Positions 1 through 8,186 of a stretch of DNA of 64,000 nt are shown here, in pieces. This DNA is from Mesorhizobium huakuii (GTDB lineage Bacteria; Pseudomonadota; Alphaproteobacteria; Rhizobiales; Rhizobiaceae). Location of the stretch: the NCBI RefSeq assembly GCF_030160235.1, contig NZ_BSNY01000018.1:1-64000 (forward strand), given 5' to 3'. Below the pieces are notes generated by a model. That model was not told the DNA's origin. It did not search any database and saw nothing but the letters and a program-made list of their open reading frames with translations. The position numbers and the translations under genes were made by a program. The number at the start of each line of letters is the position of its first letter. Position 1 is the stretch's first letter.

Positions 1-54
1 ATTGAAGCCGCAGAGCGCCGCTTGATCAGCCTCGTCACCCAAATTCCAGCATAG
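1..54 (+). CDS. C-terminal end of an unidentified gene (partial)
   Basis: The first 51 bases read as 17 open codons ending ...LVTQIPA, followed by TAG at 52-54. The frame runs off the left edge and the next gene converges on it, so this is plausibly the tail of a plus-strand gene. It is too short to assign to a family. Confidence 0.35.
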   Translation: MEAAERRLISLVTQIPA

Positions 55-130
55 CTCTTCGCGCCCTGCGGGCCATCCCCTGGCGGGCACGACAAAACGG
101 TCGCATATCCTTTGTCGATTGGGCATGGAT

Positions 131-162
131 CGACCTGGAGGCGGTCGAGTGCTTCCAGGTCG
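131..162. other. 9-bp hairpin downstream of the CMD-family gene
   Basis: CGACCTGGA (131-139) and TCCAGGTCG (154-162) are perfect inverted arms around a 14-nt loop. The hairpin lies 6 bp beyond the stop codon of the minus-strand gene at 169. No T-tract follows on either strand, so it may protect a 3' end or stop transcription weakly; a classical terminator is not shown. Confidence 0.4.
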
Positions 163-168
163 AATAGC

Positions 169-639
169 CTATTGCCCGCCCATCTCCTTCTTGAAAGTGT
201 CGAAATCGACCTGCATGCCGTTGAAGATGGTGCTCCAATGGCGGGTCAGCGCGGCCATCGCCACGGCTTCCTGGATCTCCTCGTCGGTGGCGCCGGCGCG
301 CTTGGCGTCCTGCGTATCCGACCAGATGCAATAGTTGCATGGAATCTGCGCCGCCACTGCAAGCGAGATCAGCGACTTGACCTTTGGCGGCAGCGCCGTC
401 TTGTCGCTGAGTTCGATGGCCTTGACCTCGGCCCAGGCGCCGGGCAGACCGGCCTTGGGAAACTGCTTCACAAAGCTCGGTACGCCGCCCATGGTCGACT
501 GGATATCCTTGAGGGTTGCATCATAGTCGTCGGCATGGGCAGGTGCCGCGACCAGGGCCAGTGCACAGCCGGCGGCAGCGATCAGGCAGCCGTGGTGTAT
601 CGATGAAAGCACGGATGAAAGAATGCGATAATTGGACAT
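169..639 (-). CDS. exported carboxymuconolactone decarboxylase/AhpD-like protein
   Basis: 156 aa. A hydrophobic leader (about residues 18-36, ending in AHA) predicts export to the periplasm. The mature part has the CMD/AhpD fold signature: a CxxC pair (C101, C104) inside QIPCNYCIW, followed by GATDEEI and EAVAMAALTRHW. AhpD-type enzymes use the CxxC in peroxide or thiol redox chemistry with a His four residues after the second Cys. Here that residue is Asp (D108, in CIWSDT), which is unusual. The gene diverges from a TetR regulator, and two near-identical palindromes lie between them, so it is probably that repressor's target. The substrate is unknown; a general antioxidant or lactone role is only family knowledge. 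Confidence 0.82.
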   Translation of the reverse strand: MSNYRILSSVLSSIHHGCLIAAAGCALALVAAPAHADDYDATLKDIQSTMGGVPSFVKQFPKAGLPGAWAEVKAIELSDKTALPPKVKSLISLAVAAQIPCNYCIWSDTQDAKRAGATDEEIQEAVAMAALTRHWSTIFNGMQVDFDTFKKEMGGQ

Positions 640-664
640 GACATTCTCCTCTGGTCTTTGTTAG

Positions 665-709
665 CCTTACGATGTAAGGTGATGCGGAAAATGAACCTTA
701 CAGTGTAAG
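665..709. promoter_or_regulatory. double TetR operator between divergent genes
   Basis: CCTTAC-GAT-GTAAGG (665-679, perfect 6-bp arms) and CTTAC-AGT-GTAAG (697-709, perfect 5-bp arms) share the pattern CTTAC-N3-GTAAG. Their centres are 31 bp apart, about three helical turns. They fill the gap between the exported CMD-like gene and the TetR gene, the expected place for an autoregulated TetR operator. Confidence 0.75.
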
Positions 710-724
710 TTGTCAAGCGGCGCA

Positions 725-1402
725 ATGGACACGTCAATCAAAAAAAAGCGAGTGCGCGGGCGCCTCTCGCGCGAAATGATCGAGGACGCAGCCTTCGAGG
801 TGATCGAGAAGGAGGGGCTCGCGGGCTTTTCAATGCGCAAGCTGGCGGCGGCACTCGGCTGCGAGGCGATGAGCATCTACCACCATTTTCCATCGGTGGC
901 GCATCTGCACGAAGCGCTGGTCGACCGGCTGATCGGTGCTCTTGAAATGCCCGACGCCGGCCTTCCATGGCGGCAAAGAATGCGCATCGCCATCGAGGAT
1001 TTTCGCCGTATCGGCCGCGACCATCCTGCCTATGCCACCTTCTTTGTCACCTACAGGATGAACTCGCCGATCTGCCTTGCCTGGCTGAACGGCATTCTGA
1101 GCCTGTTCAGGGATGGCGGCTTCGACACCGAACTCAGCGCGCGGCTGTTTCGTGCCGTCGGCTATTACCTGATGGGCGCGGTCCTGGATGAGAATGCGGG
1201 CTATGCCAAAGGCCCTTCGGCGGTGAACACGGTCAGCGACGAGCAACTGGCCCGGGATTTTCCCAATGTCATGGCCGCCGGGCGCTTTTTCGGTACCGCC
1301 GAATTCGACAAGACATTCGAACTCGGCCTCGACATGCTGCTGGACGAGATGGAACGCCTGCGCGACGGTGCCGACGCTGGCCAGTTGTCCGGCAAGGCGT
1401 GA
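725..1402 (+). CDS. TetR family transcriptional regulator
   Basis: 225 aa from ATG 725. The N-terminus is a TetR_N helix-turn-helix (about residues 15-60) with AAFEVIEKEG and the recognition helix region MSIYHHFPS. The C-terminal ligand domain resembles the TetR_C type common in rhizobial repressors. An in-frame TTG at 710 would extend the protein by five residues, but it lies at the edge of the second operator, so ATG 725 is preferred although its ribosome site is weak. It is transcribed away from the exported CMD-like gene and probably represses both itself and that gene through the CTTAC-N3-GTAAG pair. The inducer is unknown. Confidence 0.88.
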   Translation: MDTSIKKKRVRGRLSREMIEDAAFEVIEKEGLAGFSMRKLAAALGCEAMSIYHHFPSVAHLHEALVDRLIGALEMPDAGLPWRQRMRIAIEDFRRIGRDHPAYATFFVTYRMNSPICLAWLNGILSLFRDGGFDTELSARLFRAVGYYLMGAVLDENAGYAKGPSAVNTVSDEQLARDFPNVMAAGRFFGTAEFDKTFELGLDMLLDEMERLRDGADAGQLSGKA

Positions 1403-1421
1403 ATACGAGGTGAGTGTCTGA

Positions 1422-2033
1422 ATGCGCTTTCTGTTTGTCCTGATCCTGCTCGCCGGCACCGGCGTCAGCCTCATCTACCCCTGGGCGATGACCAATTTTT
1501 CCGGCCGCGAAATCGGCACTTGGCGGGTCTATGAGCAAGGCCGCTTCAAGCCGTTGACCGTGTCGCTCTCGGGACGCGACGCGCCGGTTCGGGTGTTGGT
1601 CGACCTCACTGCGCGGGCCGAACGCATCGTTTCTCAGCAGCGCACGGTGTTGACGCTCACCGCCGCCACCAATGGCCGCACGGTGCTTGCCTCGACGTTG
1701 CAGTTCAACCATGTCGACAATCTGCGCCAGGCCAGCCCGCAGTTGCCCGACAAGATCTTTCGCGACGACGCCGGCGTCATCGCGAGCGTCAATGCCGGTT
1801 CATACCTCTTCACCGTCGGTCCGGGCGACGCCGAGGACATACCGATGCGGGCGGTCGACCTTATCCTGCGCTCCGGTGTCGGCGAAACCGACCGGCGTGC
1901 GCGGCCGGTTGGCTTCGCCCTGATGGCGGTCGGCTTGATCGGCTTCCTGCTGTCCCGGCGTTCTGACGGCGGCCGGCCGGACAATCCGAACTCGCAACCA
2001 CCGCCGCCGCGTTGGGGCAGGGGGCCTAAGTGA
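1422..2033 (+). CDS. hypothetical membrane-anchored protein
   Basis: 203 aa, no family recognised. One hydrophobic segment lies at the N-terminus (residues 3-24) and one near the C-terminus (about 163-178), followed by a basic, proline-rich cytoplasmic tail. The stretch between them is polar and probably periplasmic. It starts 19 bp after the TetR gene, and its TGA overlaps the GTG start of rlmJ in a GTGA junction at 2030-2033, so translation of the two is probably coupled. Confidence 0.65.
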   Translation: MRFLFVLILLAGTGVSLIYPWAMTNFSGREIGTWRVYEQGRFKPLTVSLSGRDAPVRVLVDLTARAERIVSQQRTVLTLTAATNGRTVLASTLQFNHVDNLRQASPQLPDKIFRDDAGVIASVNAGSYLFTVGPGDAEDIPMRAVDLILRSGVGETDRRARPVGFALMAVGLIGFLLSRRSDGGRPDNPNSQPPPPRWGRGPK

Positions 2034-2878
2034 ATTACCGCCACGCCTACCACGCCGGAAATTTCGCCGACGTCGTCAAGCATGTCGTGCTGACGCGTCT
2101 GCTCGACTATCTCAAGCAGAAGGACAAGGCTTTTCGCGTCGTCGACACCCATGCCGGCATTGGCCGCTACGATCTGTCGTCGCTCGAGGCGCAGAAGACC
2201 GGCGAATGGCAGGGCGGCATCGGCAGGCTGATCGATGCCTCGTTCGACGCCGGGGCGGGCGCGCTGCTGGCGCCCTATCTGGAGGCGGTGCGGTCGGTCA
2301 ATCCGGGGGACGGCGTAAAGAAATATCCGGGTTCGCCGCTGCTCGCGCGCCATCTCCTGCGCAAGCAGGACCGGTTGTCGGCGATCGAACTGCACCCGAA
2401 AGACGCCGCCAGGCTGAAGGCGGAATTCGCTGGCGACTTCCAGGTGCGGGTGATGGAACTCGATGGCTGGCTGGCGCTCGGCGCGCATCTGCCGCCGAAG
2501 GAGAAGCGCGGCCTTGTGCTCATCGATCCGCCCTTCGAGGAGGAGGGCGAGTTCGGCCGCCTCGTCGACGGGCTCATAAGGGCGCACAAGCGCTGGCCCG
2601 GCGGCATCTACGCGCTGTGGTATCCGATCAAGGACCGCAAGGCGGTGATCGCCTTCAGGAAGGCGCTGAAGCAATCCGGCATCCCGAAGATACTCGACAT
2701 TGAATTCGAGATCAGACCGGCCTCCTTGGAGCCCAGCCTCGATGGCAGCGGCATGGTGGTGGTGAACCCGCCCTTCACGCTGGAAGGCGAATTGCGAACC
2801 GTGTTGCCGGCCCTGCACAAATTGCTTGCCGTGGAAAAGCCGGCGCACTGGTCGCTGGAATGGCTGGCGGGAGAGTAG
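2030..2878 (+). CDS. rlmJ: 23S rRNA (adenine-N6)-methyltransferase RlmJ
   Basis: 282 aa from GTG 2030. RlmJ methylates A2030 of 23S rRNA using S-adenosylmethionine. The N-terminus MNYRHAYHAGNFADVVKH is characteristic of the family, DTHAGIGRYDL is the SAM-binding loop, and the catalytic DPPF motif lies at residues 166-169. The length matches the family. It overlaps the preceding membrane protein by 4 bp. E. coli RlmJ is a non-essential housekeeping modifier; nothing here suggests another role. Confidence 0.93.
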   Translation: MNYRHAYHAGNFADVVKHVVLTRLLDYLKQKDKAFRVVDTHAGIGRYDLSSLEAQKTGEWQGGIGRLIDASFDAGAGALLAPYLEAVRSVNPGDGVKKYPGSPLLARHLLRKQDRLSAIELHPKDAARLKAEFAGDFQVRVMELDGWLALGAHLPPKEKRGLVLIDPPFEEEGEFGRLVDGLIRAHKRWPGGIYALWYPIKDRKAVIAFRKALKQSGIPKILDIEFEIRPASLEPSLDGSGMVVVNPPFTLEGELRTVLPALHKLLAVEKPAHWSLEWLAGE

Positions 2879-2897
2879 GCCTCGTCGGGTGGCGCTG

Positions 2898-3725
2898 CTA
2901 TGTTCTCGAGGAGGCGTCCGCGAGCGTCGATGGCGTGACGCCGGACAATCGCCTGCTCTCGCGTATCAGATGAGCCTGATCCGAATAGCCGGCTTCGATC
3001 GCCAGCACCGCGGTCGAAGCATCGCCAGACGTTTGCCTCAGGCGCCGGTAGCGATGAAAGCGCAGGATGCGGTCGAGCGTCTTTGGGCCATAGCCGAAAC
3101 TTTCCTCGAAACGGCGGCGCAGCGTCCGCTCGCTCATATGCAAGGTGCGCAGCAGGAACGGCACCAGCGGCTTGTCGACCGGCAGTCCCTGGTCGATAGC
3201 GTCAAAGGCAAAACCCATGGCCGCATCGGGTGCGCGGTGGTCTTGCATGTATGCGCCGATTGCCTCCTCCAACTGTCCCACCAGCTTGGTGAGGTCGGGG
3301 GTGGCCTGGATGCGGCCTGCCAGATGGCGCGCCTGCGTGCCCCAGAGTTCGCCAAGGTCAAGTCGTTCTCCAACGATTCGGTTGGCCGGCACGCCCAGCC
3401 AGCCGGCGGCCGCCCCCGGCCGGAATCTGAAGCCGACAATCGTCGATCCTGACGGCAATGTCTCGATCTGCGGCTCCCGGTCCGGTCCCGCGACCCGGAA
3501 CCGGCCGTCGATCCACTGCAGGTCGATCGTCGCATCCGGCGTTATCACCACCGGTGGAGCGTCCCGGTCCCGCATGCGGTGAACCCAGACGGACACGAAA
3601 GAGGCAGCCAGCCGCCTGTCTGCGGGCCTTTCCTGGAAAGAGCCGGTGGTCTGCGCCAGTACCGCTTCCATCCCTTCAGCTCTCGTCAGTCTGCTCGGCG
3701 CTGGGTCTTCTCGCCGGCTCGTCAT
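2898..3725 (-). CDS. AraC family transcriptional regulator
   Basis: 275 aa. The C-terminal third holds the paired AraC helix-turn-helix (MSERTLRRRFEESFGYGPKT, then AIEAGYSDQAHLIRESRRLSG). The N-terminal part (about residues 30-150) looks like the DUF6597-type sensor domain found before AraC domains. It diverges from the VOC-family gene at 3884, which it may regulate. An internal ATG at 3671 would remove 18 residues and cannot be ruled out, since neither start has a good ribosome site. Confidence 0.85.
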   Translation of the reverse strand: MTSRREDPAPSRLTRAEGMEAVLAQTTGSFQERPADRRLAASFVSVWVHRMRDRDAPPVVITPDATIDLQWIDGRFRVAGPDREPQIETLPSGSTIVGFRFRPGAAAGWLGVPANRIVGERLDLGELWGTQARHLAGRIQATPDLTKLVGQLEEAIGAYMQDHRAPDAAMGFAFDAIDQGLPVDKPLVPFLLRTLHMSERTLRRRFEESFGYGPKTLDRILRFHRYRRLRQTSGDASTAVLAIEAGYSDQAHLIRESRRLSGVTPSTLADASSRT

Positions 3726-3883
3726 TCGGGTCCGAAGCCTCGGCCATTTTGGCCGAAATCTTCAATGCCGGCCGCTCCCGCCATGGCAAACCACACCAAG
3801 GGTCTTCGGTGCCATTCGCGACCACTTCGGCGCCGAGATCACCGATACCGTGCAAGTCCAGAGTATAGAAAGGAGAAATAAAA

Positions 3884-4306
3884 ATGAAAGCTCGCATCAG
3901 TGTCATCACGCTTGGTGTCGATAATCTGGAAGCGTCGCTCGAATTCTACCAAACAGGACTCGGATTTCCGACCGAAGGCATCATCGGCAAGGAGTTCGAG
4001 CACGGCGCCGTCGCCTTCTTCGATCTTCAGAACGGCTTGAAGTTCGCGATCTTCGAACGCCCCAACATCGCTCATGACGCCGGCATCGCCCAAACCGGCC
4101 GCAGCCCGACCGAATTCACCATCGGTCACAATGTCACGAGCGAGGCCGAGGTCGATGCCGTGATGGCAAAGGCCATCAGCGCCGGCGCGCGCCCCGTCAA
4201 ACCGGCCCAAAACACGTTCTGGGGCGGCTATGCCGGCTATTTCCAGGATCCGGATGACCATCTCTGGGAAGTCGTGTTCAACCCTGCCTTCCTTCCCGAG
4301 GACTGA
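3884..4306 (+). CDS. VOC superfamily protein (glyoxalase/dioxygenase fold)
   Basis: 140 aa with one VOC domain: VITLGVDNLEASLEFYQTGLGFP at the start and the typical end GYAGYFQDPDDHLWEVVFNP, whose final Glu is a usual metal ligand. Family members include glyoxalase I, ring-cleavage dioxygenases and antibiotic-binding proteins; the substrate cannot be told from sequence. An AGGAG site lies a few bases upstream. The AraC regulator diverges from it and a DoxX-like gene follows 30 bp later, probably in the same operon. Confidence 0.85.
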   Translation: MKARISVITLGVDNLEASLEFYQTGLGFPTEGIIGKEFEHGAVAFFDLQNGLKFAIFERPNIAHDAGIAQTGRSPTEFTIGHNVTSEAEVDAVMAKAISAGARPVKPAQNTFWGGYAGYFQDPDDHLWEVVFNPAFLPED

Positions 4307-4336
4307 ACGCAGACAGGCATCTGGCAGGAGGTTGGC

Positions 4337-4699
4337 ATGCTCGCTCAAACGGTTCAGGCGCTGGGCGCGCTTCTGATCGGCGGCGTGTTCGTATGGGCCG
4401 GCGTCGAACATTTCGTGAAGTTCAAGGCAATGACCGCGTATCTGGCCGCCCGGCAGTTTCCGGCCCCGGCTTTCCTGCTCGCCGCGGGCTCGGCGTTGGA
4501 GATCGCCGCCGGCTCCCTGCTTGCCCTGGGCATTGCGGTGGCTGTCGCCGCCGGCGTGCTGGTGGTGTTTACGACGGCGGTGAATATGCTCCTGCTGCGG
4601 TTCTGGGCCTGTGAGGGCCTGGAACGGCAGACGTCGCGATCCGCCTTTCTGGTCAATTTCGCCGTTATTGGCGGATTGCTGCTTGCGGCAACCGTCTAG
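4337..4699 (+). CDS. DoxX-like small membrane protein
   Basis: 120 aa with four predicted transmembrane helices, in keeping with the DoxX/DoxD family (LIGGVFVWAGVEHFVKF, then TAYLAARQFPAPAFLLAAGS). DoxX proteins are small quinone-linked or redox-associated membrane proteins whose function is mostly undefined. The gene follows the VOC gene by 30 bp with AGGAGG at 4327-4332, so the two are probably co-transcribed. Confidence 0.8.
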   Translation: MLAQTVQALGALLIGGVFVWAGVEHFVKFKAMTAYLAARQFPAPAFLLAAGSALEIAAGSLLALGIAVAVAAGVLVVFTTAVNMLLLRFWACEGLERQTSRSAFLVNFAVIGGLLLAATV

Positions 4700-4788
4700 T
4701 CTTGTTCTGGAAACCATTGTTTCGGCAACCGCTTGACCGCCGCCAAGCGAATCCGCACAGTGCGCGCAATCGACCTTGAGAGGCTGCC

Positions 4789-5241
4789 ATGACTCGCTTC
4801 GCCAAATCCGCACTTGCCGCCCTGATTTCGCTCTGCACCCCGCTTGCCGCGCCTCTCGGTATCACCCAGGCGGCGCAGGCGGCCGACCTTGCCGTCTATT
4901 CCGACGACGATGGCGGCGTCTGCGGCCAGCCCTGGGTGCTGAGCAAGATCACCAGCCGCTTCTCCCATCAGGTGCATCACGTGCCGCATCTGCCTGACGT
5001 GCAGATCACCGATTTCCGGCGCATCCACCAGCACCGCTATCTGCCGGCCAACGACACCTGGCCGATCGGTCGCCGTTATTGCGGCGCCACCGTCAGCCTC
5101 TCCGATGGGCGCGACCGGACCATCTGGTACCTGATCGAGGAAGGCCAGGGCTTTGCCTCGATCGGCGACAATGTCGAGTTCTGCGTTTCGGGCTTCGACC
5201 GCTGGATGGTCTATAACGGCCGCTGCCGCGTCCTGCGCTAG
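4789..5241 (+). CDS. exported hypothetical protein, probably disulfide-bonded
   Basis: 150 aa. The signal peptide runs to about residue 31 (ITQAAQA, then ADLAVY). The mature protein has four cysteines (in VCGQPW, RYCGAT, EFCVSG and GRCRVL), spaced as expected for two disulfides in the periplasm. It ends WMVYNGRCRVLR. I do not recognise a named family, but the composition and layout fit the many small periplasmic proteins of rhizobia. It stands alone, with a long palindrome just after its stop. Confidence 0.7.
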   Translation: MTRFAKSALAALISLCTPLAAPLGITQAAQAADLAVYSDDDGGVCGQPWVLSKITSRFSHQVHHVPHLPDVQITDFRRIHQHRYLPANDTWPIGRRYCGATVSLSDGRDRTIWYLIEEGQGFASIGDNVEFCVSGFDRWMVYNGRCRVLR

Positions 5242-5244
5242 GGA

Positions 5245-5379
5245 ATATTGATATTCAGGTGAGGCCGGCCTGCAAACGGTGGTTTCCTGCGCTTCCGGTG
5301 CTCACGTACTTCAAGTGCCCTCCGCTCCGGTTCTCGGAAACCACCGTTTTCGACACGGCCTGACCTGAATCTCAACATA
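5245..5379. repeat. 135-bp imperfect palindrome (intergenic repeat-like element)
   Basis: The element is symmetric about position 5312. The centre is ACTTCAAGT. Inner arms AAACGGTGGTTTCC and GGAAACCACCGTTTT flank GCTTCCGG...CCGCTCCGG. Outer arms, TATTGATATTCAGG in one orientation and CCTGAATCTCAACATA in the other, also pair. Folded as RNA it would form a very long interrupted hairpin. I recall similar GGTGGTTTCC palindromes as dispersed repeats in Mesorhizobium intergenic regions; only one copy lies in this window. Confidence 0.7.
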
Positions 5380-5481
5380 CCCTAAGCGCTGCCCTCCATT
5401 CCCGATTGCTTTGGCGCCTGCGGCTCGATCAGCCGCAGGCGTTTTGTCGTGTTGACAGGAGGCGCGATCCATCGCACAGAT

Positions 5482-5501
5482 ATGAGACAGACCTGTCTCA
5501 T
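5482..5501. promoter_or_regulatory. perfect palindromic TetR operator
   Basis: ATGAGACAG-AC-CTGTCTCAT: two perfect 9-bp arms around 2 bp, ending 15 bp before the ATG of the TetR gene at 5517. Position and symmetry fit autoregulation of the TetR-EamA-MFS operon. AGACAG..CTGTCT is a common core of AcrR/NemR-like operators. Confidence 0.78.
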
Positions 5502-5516
5502 CACACGGCAAACGCC

Positions 5517-6098
5517 ATGACACCGTCAACTCTCTCCGACAAACGCCAGCATGTCGTCGAAACCGCCTATGCGCTGTTCAAACGCGCCGGCTTCCATGCC
5601 ACCGGGGTCGACCGGATCATCGCCGAGGCCGACGTGGCCAAGATGACGATGTACCGGCACTTCCCAAGCAAGGACGATCTGATCGTCGCGGTGCTCGACT
5701 ATCGCGCCAGGCGTTTTGATGATCAGCTCGACAAGCTTGCCCAAAAGAGCATCGCGCCGGAGCAGAAGATCGCGGAGATTTTCGACTGGCATCGCCGCTG
5801 GTTCCGCAGGCCAGATTTCCACGGCTGCCTGTTCGCGCATGCGCTGGCCGAGTTCGGCGATCCCGGGCATCCGGTGTTCGAGGCTGCCGCCAGGCAGAAG
5901 AATGGCCTTCGCCAGCGCATGCGATCGATCCTGTCGGAGGTGATGCCGCGCGGCCGGGCAGAGAACGTGGCGGCAACGCTGTTCATGCTGATCGAAGGGG
6001 CGACCCTGATGGCGCAGATGGGGCAGGGGGATACCGCTCTGCGCGAAGCCCGCAAAGCGGCCCTGGACATCATCGCCGCCTCGCGCAGGCCGCAATGA
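5517..6098 (+). CDS. TetR family transcriptional regulator of an efflux operon
   Basis: 193 aa from ATG 5517. The reading frame opens upstream at 5406, but that part runs through the operator, so 5517 is chosen. The N-terminal helix-turn-helix reads ALFKRAGFHATGVDRIIAEADVAKMTMYRHFPSK. The C-terminal region (CLFAHALAEFGDPGHP, LFMLIEGA) fits the TetR_C domain of AcrR-like repressors. Its TGA overlaps the ATG of the EamA gene (ATGA, 6095-6098), so regulator and transporters are translationally coupled. Confidence 0.9.
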   Translation: MTPSTLSDKRQHVVETAYALFKRAGFHATGVDRIIAEADVAKMTMYRHFPSKDDLIVAVLDYRARRFDDQLDKLAQKSIAPEQKIAEIFDWHRRWFRRPDFHGCLFAHALAEFGDPGHPVFEAAARQKNGLRQRMRSILSEVMPRGRAENVAATLFMLIEGATLMAQMGQGDTALREARKAALDIIAASRRPQ

Positions 6099-6931
6099 GC
6101 CCGCTGGTCATCGGGCTCGCGCTCTTCGCCGCGATCCTGCACGCAAGCTGGAACGCCTTCCTGCGAACCGGCGCCGACAGATTGTGGACAGTCACCGTGA
6201 TGAGCTTCTCCAGCACGGCGCTGGCCATTCCTCTCGCTATCATGAACGGTTTTCCAGCCACATCGGCCTGGCTCTATATAGCCCTCTCGGCCTGCCTGCA
6301 GGTCGGCTACAGCATGTTCCTGGTAGCCGCTTACAGATATGGCGAATTGGGGCAGGTCTATCCGATCGTTCGCGGCAGCGTGCCTCTGCTCGTCACCCTT
6401 GGCGGCTTCCTGCTCGTCGGCCAACAGCTCACCGTTCCGGAGACCGTCGGCGTTGCCCTGGTCGGTGGCGGCATCATGGGTCTGTCGCTTGGACGCGGAA
6501 GAGCCGCCACGACATCGATCCTCTACGCGCTGGCAACGGGAGCAATCATCGCCGCCTATGCGACGGTCGATGCGATCGGCGTCCATGCGGCGGGCAATGT
6601 CGGCGCCTACACCGCCTGGGTGCTGCTCGCCTATGGCGCATTGCTGCCGGCGACCTTCGTTGCTTGCCGCGGCAGGCTTGTTGTCGATCCACGAGCGCCG
6701 GAAACCTGGAAGGCTCTGGGCGGCGGCCTGTTCGCGCTTCTCGCTTATGGCGTCGTGGTGGAGGCCTTCGCGCTCGGGCCTGCCGGCCCGATCACCGCGA
6801 TCCGCGAGACCAGCGTCGTCTTCGCGGCCTTCATCGGACGGCTGTTTCTTGGCGAGACGCTGACGCCCCGCCGCGTCGGCGCCTGCGCCGTCGTCGCGCT
6901 CGGCGCCATCTGCCTCGGTTATCAATCGTGA
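6095..6931 (+). CDS. EamA/DMT family transporter
   Basis: 278 aa, almost wholly hydrophobic, with about ten predicted membrane helices in two EamA repeats. The first repeat holds ILHASWNAFLRTGADRLW, the second RETSVVFAAFIGRLFLGE, the usual EamA signature before the last helix. DMT proteins move small metabolites or drugs across the inner membrane. It is the second gene of the TetR-controlled operon, overlapping both neighbours by 4 bp (ATGA and GTGA), so it is probably induced by its own substrate. Confidence 0.88.
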   Translation: MSPLVIGLALFAAILHASWNAFLRTGADRLWTVTVMSFSSTALAIPLAIMNGFPATSAWLYIALSACLQVGYSMFLVAAYRYGELGQVYPIVRGSVPLLVTLGGFLLVGQQLTVPETVGVALVGGGIMGLSLGRGRAATTSILYALATGAIIAAYATVDAIGVHAAGNVGAYTAWVLLAYGALLPATFVACRGRLVVDPRAPETWKALGGGLFALLAYGVVVEAFALGPAGPITAIRETSVVFAAFIGRLFLGETLTPRRVGACAVVALGAICLGYQS

Positions 6932-8110
6932 CGGCAATCCATGCGCCTACAGGCACGCGCGGTACCGCCATCGACAATGGTCTGCTTGCCATACTCGCCG
7001 TTGCCGCGGGGCTGACCGTCGCCAACAATTATTACAACCAGGCGATGCTCGGCCTGCTGGCGCATCAGTTCTCTCTGTCCGCCGGCACGGTTTCGGCGCT
7101 TCCCGTCATGACGCAACTCGGCAATGTCGTCGGCATCCTGTTTCTGGCGCCGCTCGGCGACCGGCTCGAACGGCGGTCCCTTATCCTGTCGACGATGGCG
7201 GCGCTGGTCGTCGCCCTTGTCGTTGCCGGGCTGGCGCCCGGCTTTTCCTGGCTGGTCGTCGCCGGTATCGGCATTGGTCTGTTCGCCACGGTCACGCAGC
7301 AGATCGTGCCGATGGCCGTGCATCTGGCAGCGCCGCATGAGCGCGGCCGTGTGCTTGGCATCGTCACCGGCGGCATTCTCGTCGGCATCCTGCTTGCCCG
7401 CACCGTCAGCGGCTTCATCTCGGACATCTGGGGATGGCAGGCCGTCTTCGCGACCGCCGCCGCATTGATGCTTGCCACCGGCGCGGCGCTCGCCTGGCGC
7501 CTGCCGCGCGTCGAGCCGGTCACCGATCTGAGTTATGGCAGGTTGCTCGGCTCGCTTTGGACGCTGCTGCGCATGCATCGCGTCTTGCGCCAGGCGATCG
7601 TCGTGCAGGCACTGATCTTCGCTGCCTTCATCGGCTTCTGGTCGACGCTCGCTCTGGCCTTTCGACGCAGCCCCCTATCATTTCGGCGCCACGGCGGTGG
7701 GGCTGATGGCGCTGGTCGGTGTCGCCGGCGCGCTTACGGCTCCGCTCGCCGGCCGTTTCGCCGATCAGCGCGGGCCTGACGTCATCGTTTCGATCGGCGC
7801 TGGCCTGGTGGTCGCCGCCTTCGCCATCTTCGGCCTGTTCCAGGGATCGCTGGCGGCGATGATCGTCGGCGTGCTGATCCTCGATCTCGCGGTGCAGTCT
7901 TCGCAGGTCGCCAACCAGGCGCGCATCCATGCCCTCGATCCGACCGCCCGCAGTCGCCTGAACACCATCTTCATGGCGACGATGATTCTCGGCGGCGCCT
8001 GCGGCTCGGGTCTCGCGGGACTTGCCTTTTCGGCGTGGGGCTGGAGCGGCACCTGCCTGTTCGGCGCGGCATCCGCCGCGGCCGCGCTGCTGGTGTCGCG
8101 AAGGTGCTGA
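6928..8110 (+). pseudogene. MFS transporter, frameshifted
   Basis: The gene starts at GTG 6928 (GTGA overlap with the EamA gene) and reads as an MFS permease, with APLGDRLERR at the usual loop 2-3 position. It leaves frame near 7660. The rest (DAAPYHFGATAVGLMALVG, then FADQRGPD to the stop at 8110) is in the next frame. Removing one T from the TTT at 7660-7662 restores LALAFDAAPYHFG, so a single inserted T explains the break. The joined protein would be about 390 aa with some 12 helices. As written it would give a truncated six- to seven-helix product. This is either a recent pseudogene or a sequencing error. Confidence 0.85.
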
Positions 8111-8186
8111 ATTTTCCAGGCTATCGCCGGCAGGCAAATCGGCTAATCTGGACACCCGAGAGCAACACGTCACTTTCGGGAACCTC

